Assembly (NCBI GenBank): GCA_013399015.1
Contig: VWZX01002368.1
Location: 527,093-591,092, forward strand
Direction: 5' to 3'
From: Galbula dea
Taxonomy: Eukaryota; Chordata; Aves; Piciformes; Galbulidae
Length of the DNA stretch: 64,000 nt
A model generated the notes under the pieces. It saw nothing but the letters and a program-made list of their open reading frames with translations, had not been told where the DNA came from and did no database searches. Shown here piece by piece: positions 58,801-64,000 of this stretch. Every line of letters begins with the position of its first letter. Positions within the stretch are counted from its first letter, which is position 1. Both the position numbers and the translations under genes were made by a program.

Positions 58801-61259
58801 TGCTCACTCCAGTCCCTAAACAGGCAGAATTTTTCCTATACCAAATGTAGACCATATGGTAAATCCTATGGCCATGCATTGGACACAGCTTTTGCTTCCT
58901 AAAATATAAAAAGGGCAGCCTATCTTTTATTCCCAAGCATCAAGCCTCTGTGACATCCTTTGCTTGACATCTGAATCACTGAATTACAAGAAACAGGAAT
59001 CGTTAAGGAACTGCAAAGACACGTAGAAAACTAGATTTGCAGACTGCAAGCACACCAGCCAGCATCTGCTATACAGCTGGGTCTGAACTCAAGAAAAACT
59101 GAAGCCTTAGTGCATAATCTACATTCACCCTTAAAATCACTGTATGAGAAAGTGGATTTTGCTGTTTTTAACAGAGATTAAGCTCAGTTTTTAATTTTCT
59201 TGGGTTTAAGGGTGTAAGAAGGAAAACTAAGGTACAGAAGAAATGTTAAAAGGAACCTCAACTTCATCTATCTTCAACATCTATTATCTACAAACATTTT
59301 GAAGTAGCCATAGCATCAGAATTATGTAGTAAAGCTACTACTTAAATCAACGAGTGCTTTCAAACTCACTTTGTTAGCAACAATAAGCAGTAATAAACAG
59401 AAACTTAAAGAATGCAACGAAAAAATATTCTGAACTAAAACTCTGCAACAAAGACAGGAACACTTAATTCTTCAACAGTAGTGACAGTCTCTAAACTGGG
59501 CATTACCAACAGGTCAACAGTACACAGAGAGGCTTAGGCATCTTAGGAGACTGATTATGAGAGCCTAACACAATCGAGGAAGCCGAATAACGATCTAACT
59601 GCAGCTGTAAGTCAGCTCTCTTCTCTCCCTCAACCCTCACCATGCTCCCAGGCCCCATTCTGTGCCAACTCCAACACTTGTTAAAAACTCCAGCTATCCC
59701 AGAGTCAGCAGAAAACAAGCCCGACAAAAATACATCATTTTTGGATGAGTCTGCTGGCTAAAACAGTTTAACAAAGGGCCTGACATACTGAAGTAAGTGA
59801 AAGGGATAGAGCAAAAATGCACAGCTGGGCTGGAGAAACTGTGGCAGCCAGCACAAGGATCAGCTTAAGCTGCCTGAGCTACAGCCTGAAAGCAAGCTCT
59901 GGAACAGGAATGAAAAGAAAGTCATGGCTGTCACAGATTTGCACTATGACTGGGCTAATTTCAAGTTAATCATACTCAACCACAAGTATGTTTACATAGT
60001 TGAGGGGGGTGAGGGTGATCCTGGATAAGAACAGTAGGAAATAGTATATCAGAACTAACAGGTATCAAAACCAAGATATCCTGTTCAACATTTAACTTCC
60101 AAGAAATTACTATGGTAACTATTGAAGTATGTCTCAGAAAAGAGCTGGGTAAAAAAAAATCCCAGAACCTATTGACTCACTGCCAGTCAAAAGAAGTCAG
60201 CTGCATTCCTTCCTATCCCCTGCTTCCTCAATGCACTCACATTGCTCCCATTGCAGCAGGGTTCTGGCATACATCTGACCCCCTTAGTGAGGTGACTTCA
60301 CTGACTAATTTGGCAAAAAAGCCATCTTCAAAAAAAGAGCAAATAGTTCTACACTTGCTAACCCAGCAGAAACCACTCAGAGGATCAGAAGTGCATCAGG
60401 CCAGCTTAAGGGGAGGGAAACCTCAAAACCTTCTCCTTAACCAATAGATGACCACTACACAGACTCAGGTATCGTGAATAACTAACGGTCTCACCCACTG
60501 AGTGAGCTGCAAGTTCCCAATAGCACTCCTTTGTAGTTTGCTTCTGCACCATCAACAAGCAAAGGACTGGGGACAGCTGACACTCAGGACAGGAGAACCA
60601 ATTTCAGGTCCTAATGCACTGAGTAACACACTCTCAGTATTTTCTTTTGTTCTACCATCTGAATAATGCCCCATTATTTCTCATCTAACTTGTAAATTAC
60701 TTTGGGGTTCTCTTTTTTTCAGGTGGCACTCATACCTATGGGATCTTGATCTCTATAGGTCAGTTTATTAAATTCCACAGTAACTGGGAATCAGCAACAA
60801 AAAACTGTGCAACGTCCAAGCAAATTGTATTTACACGCTACCAACACTGAACCGAACACACATCAGGTTTCAGGCCAGTAACACAAGAAAGCCAGCTGAA
60901 ATATTTAATCTGAAACAGCATTTGCAAAAAACCTCCCAACCACATACCTTCATTTTTATCACCCTGGCTAAATTCAGCATGAGGAAACACTTTGTGTAAG
61001 ACCTCAAGAAGGTTAGTGAAGGTACGTTCCAACAGTGGTCTGATCACAGGCGACAGCGCGTGTCCTGAAGATGTCACGGCACGTTGGGAAGCAGGCACAA
61101 TGTTCTGCATTGCATGGTAAAAATCCTGGGCGCTGAGAACTACTGAAGAAACATCAAGCTGGAGTTTCTGACTGCTCACATAAATCTGGGGATAGCGTCG
61201 TCTCAGGGCAATCAAGGCAGCCTCAGTGCAAAGTGCTTTTATGTCAGCTCCACAGTACC
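25765..61259 (-). CDS. ATAD2B: ATAD2B, C-terminal 854 residues in 13 exons (partial gene)
   Basis: ATAD2B is a nuclear AAA+ ATPase with a bromodomain that reads acetylated histone tails. It is the paralogue of ATAD2. Thirteen exons join without phase conflict: 61259-60948, 57184-57052, 55127-54941, 54272-54087, 53423-53288, 52991-52795, 50379-50220, 48632-48510, 45056-44919, 30543-29848, 28553-28426, 27295-27167 and 25806-25765. They give 854 residues plus TGA. In order these are the AAA1 lid (1-50), a linker with an acidic patch, degenerate AAA2 (about 160-290), the bromodomain (about 345-460), a basic/acidic tail, and a conserved helical end (about 790-854). The NIF shelf in the bromodomain points to ATAD2B, since ATAD2 has RVF. 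About 600 N-terminal residues, including the catalytic AAA1 core, must lie beyond 64000. The gene converges on KLHL29. Confidence 0.95.
25807..27166 (-). other. ATAD2B: ATAD2B final intron
   Basis: GTGATG donor and TTGCAG acceptor. No repeat recognised. The 123-codon minus frame at 26488-26859 is treated as chance. Confidence 0.7.
27167..27295 (-). CDS. ATAD2B: ATAD2B exon, C-terminal helical domain
   Basis: Forty-three codons in phase 0, from KLLDLVVKKSDNLTVDQLER to DYDKSQLIE, between acceptor TTGTTCCAACAG and donor GTGATG. This is the conserved C-terminal ATAD2-family segment with the IYRHRRDYDK string. Residues 799-841 of the in-window protein. Confidence 0.95.
27296..28425 (-). other. 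ATAD2B: ATAD2B intron
   Basis: GTAAAG donor and CCAACAG acceptor. AT-rich, with no repeat recognised. Confidence 0.7.
28426..28553 (-). CDS. ATAD2B: ATAD2B exon upstream of the C-terminal domain
   Basis: After acceptor TTTCCAAATTACAG, two bases complete a split glycine codon. Then 42 codons (MFKSKKTRKVAMEQ to VVVDHDRLK) end in phase 0 at donor GTAAAG. The VVDHDRLK ending joins KLLDL in the next exon, as the family requires. The KSKKTRK stretch is a weak basic cluster. Residues 757-798. Confidence 0.93.
28554..29847 (-). other. ATAD2B: ATAD2B intron
   Basis: GTATAA donor and ATTACAG acceptor. No repeat recognised. A paired direct repeat ACATACAGATCAAAA occurs near 29471 and 29501. Confidence 0.65.
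29848..30543 (-). CDS. ATAD2B: ATAD2B large exon, basic cluster plus acidic disordered tail
   Basis: The largest exon in the window, 696 bases and 231 full codons. It starts with RIRRKSRRRSQWGKGIIKKR, a probable bipartite nuclear localisation region. It then becomes acidic and serine/asparagine-rich (EENGEETGDLSMTNDESSCD, later TEEESSNES) with no fold evident. The acceptor is TTATAATTCAG and the donor is GAAG|GTATAAC. Both split codons are completed correctly by the neighbouring exons (T+TT = Phe, G+GT = Gly). The frame stays open past the donor for about 20 codons, so retaining the intron would truncate the protein. Residues 525-755. Confidence 0.95.
31021..31275 (-). mobile_element. CR1 LINE 3' fragment, diverged
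   Basis: The complement of a CR1 tail begins AATAGAATAATTCAGGTTGG, with GAAGGGACATCAGGAAGTCT and a long degraded 3'UTR/ORF2 end (CACAACAGTGAAAAAGCTTT). It is older than the copies at 34-36 kb. Confidence 0.8.
34160..34295 (-). mobile_element. Young CR1 tail, strongly 5'-truncated
   Basis: Starts with CATAGAATCATAGAATCATA and GGTGGAGGTTGGAAGGGACC. It is nearly identical over about 130 bases to the tail of the copy at 35275-36975, and the CR1 sequence stops at CATCCAGCCTG. Same subfamily, same orientation, 1.1 kb away. Confidence 0.92.
34550..34738 (-). mobile_element. CR1 LINE 3' fragment, second subfamily
   Basis: CACAGAATCACAGAATATTAG, then TTGGAAGGGGCCTCGAAAGA and CCACAACCTCTCTGGGCAGT. 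The tail differs from the copies at 34160 and 35275. It matches the opposite-orientation piece at 41897-42004 (shared GGTCTAGGGAATCCTG complement). Confidence 0.9.
35275..36975 (-). mobile_element. CR1 LINE with long ORF2 remnant, interrupted by an assembly gap
   Basis: Reading from right to left on the minus strand, the ORF2 linker after the endonuclease (RRPAWLSKDLLLKLWHKKE, ELNLARDAKNNKKGFYKYI) is open for 193 codons at 36379-36960. Next comes the start of the reverse transcriptase (FTKGKSHLTNLIDFYDGVTA, YLDFSKAFDTV). The gap follows, then the ORF2 C-terminus (SALVRPHLEYC, ELGLFSLEKRR). An in-frame TGA at 35635-35637 interrupts the C-terminus, and the tail then continues in the same frame to HWNRLPREVVEA. 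The 3' end is ATTCTGTGATTCTATGA-like. The copy lacks the endonuclease start, so it is 5'-truncated and not mobile by itself. Confidence 0.93.
35886..35930. other. Assembly gap (45 N)
   Basis: Forty-five undetermined bases inside the CR1 reverse-transcriptase region. The flanking peptides (FDTV to the right, then a broken LGCIRR-like string to the left) are normally separated by roughly 0.5 kb in CR1. The placeholder length is therefore probably not real. Confidence 0.95.
41206..41262. repeat. G-run, A-run and A/C-rich low-complexity tract
   Basis: Nine Gs lead into ten As and then an ACC/AAAC-rich stretch with no further G until after 41262. No strict period. Confidence 0.6.
41897..42004 (+). 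mobile_element. CR1 3' fragment, plus orientation
   Basis: CTGTCTAGATGTGTTTCTGG, then GGACTAGATGATCTTCTGAG and the tail CTAACATTCTGTGATTCTC. It belongs to the same subfamily as the minus-oriented copy at 34550-34738. Confidence 0.9.
42005..42243 (+). mobile_element. Older CR1 3' fragment, plus orientation
   Basis: Directly follows the fragment at 41897-42004. It contains GTGCCCAGTGACAAGAGGTA, then CTCCATTCTTGGAGATCCTC, and ends CCTTCCAACCACACCAATTT before CAATCTATGA. A second, more diverged CR1 subfamily lies end to end with the first in the same orientation. Confidence 0.85.
44919..45056 (-). CDS. ATAD2B: ATAD2B exon after the bromodomain
   Basis: After acceptor TTTTGTATGCAG, two bases complete a glycine codon. 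Forty-five codons follow (LSVTTEQINPHGSTVRKTEA to SANKCA), and one base is carried into the next exon at donor GTGAGT. The LSVT-EQINPH opening and NKCA-F-R junction are ATAD2B-specific in my recall. The segment is probably unstructured. Residues 479-523. Confidence 0.94.
45817..45918. repeat. T/G-rich low-complexity tract ending in a C run
   Basis: Long runs of T separated by G clusters (GAGGGTTTTTTTG, GGTTGGGGTTTTTTTG) end in GGGGCT and nine Cs. No fixed period. The complement is A/C-rich, like the tract at 13814. Confidence 0.65.
47654..47707. repeat. 12-bp minisatellite, 4.5 copies
   Basis: The unit CAAAGCAGGAGG repeats exactly four times and then gives a half copy (CAAAGC). It is perfect over 54 bases. 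Because 12 is a multiple of three, it makes a spurious repeated FASC open frame on the minus strand. Confidence 0.95.
48510..48632 (-). CDS. ATAD2B: ATAD2B exon, bromodomain C-terminal helix
   Basis: Acceptor TTGTTTTCTAG, two bases completing an aspartate codon, then 40 codons (KIIRHRACTLKDTAHAIIAA to KEARRKR), and one base carried over at donor GTATGT. This is the last (C) helix of the bromodomain plus the following charged helix. Residues 438-477. Confidence 0.96.
48633..50219 (-). other. ATAD2B: ATAD2B intron within the bromodomain coding region
   Basis: Donor GTGAGG and acceptor TTTTCTAG. AT-rich, with no repeat recognised. Confidence 0.7.
50220..50379 (-). CDS. ATAD2B: ATAD2B exon, bromodomain core with the acetyl-lysine asparagine
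   Basis: Phase 0 start at VSDYLEVIKEPMDLSTII after acceptor GTTTGTTTTTAG. Fifty-three codons end at DPG plus one base, with donor GTGAGG. The SNALEYNPD string contains the conserved tyrosine-asparagine pair that anchors acetyl-lysine in bromodomains, and both residues are present. Residues 384-436. Confidence 0.97.
50380..52794 (-). other. ATAD2B: ATAD2B intron with an unusual donor
   Basis: The intron begins GTCTTG, a poor 5' splice site, and ends TGTTTTTAG. An A-rich stretch lies at 51078-51125. No exon or transposon recognised. Confidence 0.7.
52795..52991 (-). CDS. ATAD2B: ATAD2B exon, start of bromodomain with NIF shelf
   Basis: Acceptor TTTTTTTCCCTAG, two bases completing an alanine codon, then 65 codons ending VDIEE in phase 0. 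Contents: a hydrophobic strand LRALEVLPLALP, a charged helix ARELSEAEKQRMEDQEENTL, then RLFLRDVTKRLATDKRF-NIF-SKPVD. The NIF shelf in place of RVF identifies the ATAD2B paralogue. The exon end fits the homologous protein exactly, but the donor is the weak GAG|GTCTTG. Residues 319-383. Confidence 0.95.
53288..53423 (-). CDS. ATAD2B: ATAD2B exon, end of AAA2 region
   Basis: After a long pyrimidine tract (15 Ts then AG), 45 codons VKCIFRIQYEEVFYIQKPSE to RRKQA plus one base, with donor GTAAAC. It encodes the segment after the second AAA core, ending in the basic PPPRRKQ stretch. Residues 273-317. Confidence 0.95.
53424..54086 (-). other. ATAD2B: ATAD2B intron
   Basis: Donor GTAAGT. The acceptor is preceded by an uninterrupted run of 15 Ts. 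Nothing else recognised. Confidence 0.75.
54087..54272 (-). CDS. ATAD2B: ATAD2B exon, degenerate AAA2 Walker B region
   Basis: Sixty-two codons in phase 0 (IFREARRTVPSIVYMPHIGD to YSELPEE) between TTTTAATTAG and donor GTAAGT. The usual Walker B hhhhDE is replaced by IVYMPHI, so both the Mg-binding aspartate and the catalytic glutamate are missing. The family's second AAA domain is considered inactive, so this is expected. Residues 211-272. Confidence 0.96.
54273..54940 (-). other. ATAD2B: ATAD2B intron
   Basis: Donor GTGACA and acceptor TTTTAATTAG. Nothing recognised. Confidence 0.75.
54941..55127 (-). CDS. ATAD2B: ATAD2B exon, degenerate AAA2 Walker A region
   Basis: Acceptor TATTTTGTTTCAG, one base completing a methionine codon, then 62 codons (SAYHQPTSYRPRLLLSGERG to TPEESCAQ). 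The P-loop reads GERGSGQTS, so the catalytic lysine of GxxGxGKT is glutamine. That matches the inactive AAA2 domain of the family. Two other frames are open across this exon, but only this one joins its neighbours. Residues 149-210. Confidence 0.96.
55128..57051 (-). other. ATAD2B: ATAD2B intron
   Basis: Donor GTAAGT and acceptor TTTGTTTCAG. AT-rich, with no repeat recognised. Confidence 0.7.
57052..57184 (-). CDS. ATAD2B: ATAD2B exon, acidic linker between AAA1 and AAA2
   Basis: Acceptor ATTTATTGGAACAG, two bases completing an aspartate codon, then 43 codons (VPSLILDDSEDENASSIFET to KPYLHFT) and two bases carried over at donor GTAAGT. It contains an acidic patch DDSEDE and the basic/serine SGSPKKQSS string. 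Residues 105-147. Confidence 0.94.
57185..60947 (-). other. ATAD2B: ATAD2B intron
   Basis: Donor GTATGT and acceptor GGAACAG. It contains the 140-codon plus frame at 57345-57767 and the 111-codon plus frame at 60112-60447, both judged chance. A GC-richer, possibly LTR-derived block lies at about 58560-59000. Confidence 0.65.
60948..61259 (-). CDS. ATAD2B: ATAD2B exon, AAA1 lid and following linker
   Basis: Acceptor TTTGTATGCACTAG, two bases completing a glycine codon, then 103 codons and one base at donor GTATGT. The start YCGADIKALCTEAALIALRR is the AAA1 lid with the GAD sensor-2 region. It is followed by the conserved SAQDFYHAMQNIVPASQRA and RPLLERTF segments. This is the most 5' ATAD2B exon in the window. 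Residues 1-103. Confidence 0.96.
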
Positions 61260-64000
61260 CTAGTGCATACAAAACCAAAAAGATATCTTGCATGAAACAG
61301 CATTGCTGTGCTACAGATATATCAAACATGCCTATAGCTAAAAAACAATCAGTAATACTTAATTGGCAAGGCCCACAAAGCATCTGCCAAAAGGTGTCAG
61401 GTCATAATCCAGTGACAGTGTTGTGTACCAAGAGATTTTGTAGGTCTGTGTTGAAATACAGTAAGAAATTAATTCCACTTTGAGGTTAAAATGACCTACA
61501 TTTTCACTATATACTGTGATACACAGTGTATTTTCAGCTCAGGGTTATAGGTTTGTCATTGCTTTCCCTTTTTCCTCAATATTCTCTAAAATACATGTGC
61601 AATTACTATAGCCCAGCCCCCCCTCCTCCCTTTTCACTTTAATATCTTTACATGAATATATTTCTTAATAGCAAAGTAATTTTGTTACACTAGATGAACA
61701 CCACCAATTTCAAACTTTTACATACAGAGAAAATGAGTAGTAGTAGACTTGAGTCTACTTGAGTAGACTATGGGAGAGGTGAAATCTCTTGTAAAAACAT
61801 ACTGTGGACTCATGGAAAAAATGTGAACTTTTACTATCACGGAAAATGTTTCAGACTTTTTAGAAGTTTCTTAATTTTACTAATATAACCAAAAGAGAAG
61901 GAAAACTATTAAAAAGCATTAGAATATACAGGTGGCTACCTATAATTGCTTAATCATCATTACTGAAAAACACAGATCTGATAATTATGAAATACTGAAA
62001 GACATAATACCCGTTGTCTTTTACAATACTAACAGTTTGGAGTTTTTCCCCAGAGCTACAAATCAGATTTCAATTTTTTCCATATCTCTCAGCAAGATAC
62101 ACTAATATGCCACTGTATTTTGCAGCACCAAAGCTCCACCTTTTAAAATATGTAAACCATTATTCCAGCAGGAAAACTCATCTGGAGAATTATAGTCAGT
62201 ACAGGCAAACATGTTGCTCTGAGGTATTGCCACATAAAAGTTCATGGGTTTGCAATAAAATGTTTACAGAAGCTAATTAATTCTTAATTTATCTCTATCA
62301 ACTGTCTTTTAAACAGACTTCCTCCTCCCTGACAGATCTTACACCATTTGTACTTTTTTTACTCTATATTTGTATTGGTCTTTCAGCAGCACCAAGTCCC
62401 ACAGCTGAAGCCTGTCTTGTGTCTCTTTACCCTCTGACGTTCTCTCAGTGCTGCTGGCACACATTTTTATGTGATCCACACAGCAACAAAGGAATAAAGC
62501 TGATTACATACACAGCATTGAAAAACAGAAGAGGAAGCAATTAATGCTGAAGACAGAGAATTGTACATCCCCATCTTTCAGATGTAAAATTGGGGAATAA
62601 TAATAAGAGATACCAACTTCTCAGCTATAAAGATGACTTAGATCAGCTTAAGACTTCAAATTCCTGAGTTTCTCCTATACTTGAAAATAATTTTTTAAAA
62701 GCAAATAAAGACCCAGATGGAAGATCACCAAAAATATCAGGTTCCTTCTGCAACTTCAAAACCAAGCTTTCCAATTTTATAAAAAGGTTAGTAGCTGTAA
62801 TTGTGTAAACTTGATGAGCACACACTGTGACTTATCTAAAGAGTATATAGCAATTCACATTCACAAGTTACTTTAAAATTATATGTGACATTTGAAATGT
62901 GTTCAGATACATCCACTATGTTAATCAAGAGAATTAATTGTTCTCAGCACAAAGGTCATTTTATTTTTCAACTAACCCCCAACATGAAATCAAAAGCATG
63001 TAGGCACATTCCATCAACCATGTCAATCCATCAGACAGTTGCTACAGGTGCATCAGAGGAATCAAAGCCAAGGTTTTTCCTCTAAACAATGCTTTGTTCT
63101 TTCAATATCAGGTATTGGTATCATTTAAACTGGTCCACTTCTCATCTAACAAGAATACTGGATTAAACAAAAACTTTTGGGGGACACCAGACCAAAGTTT
63201 AAATCAAAGATGTGGTAGAGATATATAGCACCTGAATGCCTGGCACCTTATAAACTAGTTGAATATCTCTGTGACAAAAGATTCAGCAGCTAAGGAGTTA
63301 TGCCTTTTCCAATTTTTCTATTAATAAATGCTGTAATATCCCTTTCTAACAGTCATTTTAATCACCGCTTGTACATCTCCAAAGAACAGCAAAGTTAGGA
63401 AATAATAGCCTGAAGCCTATTTTTAAAATTAAATCCTCAGGTGATCAGATACACAATTAGTCTCCATTTCTACTTTTCATTTCTCAGGAGCAATTACATT
63501 TGAAGACTAATAATTGGTGTCTCTCTTTGGGGGACTCACTTGTACACACTGTACATCCATTTCAGTGACAAGGAAACTACAAAAATCCTGTATCGTGTAT
63601 CTTTTAGCCATTGAAGAGCTTTTTATTTCCAAGAAGTAAATGCACACTGATTAAGAGGAAAAAAAACGTGAGTAAAGTATTGTCAAAGCAAAATAAAATG
63701 TGTCATGCCAACAGTAAATAACCTGAATTTATTTTTGCCCAAACTGACACTGTGATATAAAACCAAGGTTCAGTGTCTTTGCTTCTATTTTTGAAGCATC
63801 TCACAAAGGCTGTTCAATTTGGCAGGCAAGATGTACTTAACACACAGCAAGTATTCTTGTGAAGCAGCCCATTTTCTTTTACCTATCACCACCACCACAC
63901 TTTGCTAAACATTTCCAAAGCACAACTTTCAAAGAGCAGGACAGCAAACAAGTGGATTACCATGTAGGTTTCCAAAGAATGTACTTTGATCACTGAAATT
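61260..64000 (-). other. ATAD2B: ATAD2B intron, incomplete at window edge
   Basis: I searched the minus strand for the AAA1 core (Walker A, Walker B, arginine finger) and found none. The sequence is AT-rich and repeat-poor. The upstream exons lie beyond 64000. Confidence 0.7.

Noticed and set aside
61260..64000. A further upstream ATAD2B exon
   Set aside because: No minus-strand segment resembles the AAA1 core or ends in the base needed to complete the split glycine codon next to a donor.

Overview
The window looks like bird nuclear DNA. It carries CR1 LINE copies of several ages with bird-style ATTCTATGATTCT-type 3' ends, it has vertebrate intron-exon structure, and it holds the end of KLHL29 next to ATAD2B. 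The same two genes lie next to each other, converging, on human chromosome 2p24 (family knowledge, not checked here). I cannot name the species. There is no sign of bacterial, plasmid or phage DNA, and no CRISPR array, operon or tRNA was recognised.

Layout. Positions 1-11183 are the last intron of KLHL29 (+ strand). It holds a CR1 ORF1 fragment running off the left edge, an ancient CR1 at 2.2-3.4 kb and an opposed pair of CR1 pieces at 6.2-7.0 kb. The KLHL29 terminal coding exon is 11184-11367 and its 3'UTR probably reaches about 13.5 kb. The stretch to about 22.5 kb is intergenic, with two CR1 fragments in minus orientation, one ancient CR1 in plus orientation and one candidate conserved non-coding block. 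From about 22.5 kb to the right edge the window is ATAD2B on the minus strand: a long AT-rich 3'UTR, then thirteen coding exons between 25765 and 61259.

The thirteen ATAD2B exons were placed by hand from splice sites and reading phase. They join with no frame conflict into 854 residues plus a stop. They encode the lid of AAA domain 1, an acidic linker, a degenerate AAA domain 2, the bromodomain (NIF shelf, as in ATAD2B and not ATAD2), a basic/acidic tail and the conserved C-terminal helical end. Roughly the first 600 residues must lie beyond 64000. The 14.4 kb intron between 30544 and 44918 is a CR1 landing zone and contains the only assembly gap, which falls inside a CR1 reverse-transcriptase region and is probably mis-sized.

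I did not find a previously undescribed biological system. The best leads are a very weak 5' splice site inside the bromodomain coding region, a possibly full-length CR1 at the left edge, the mis-sized gap, and a near-identical pair of young CR1 tails 1.1 kb apart.
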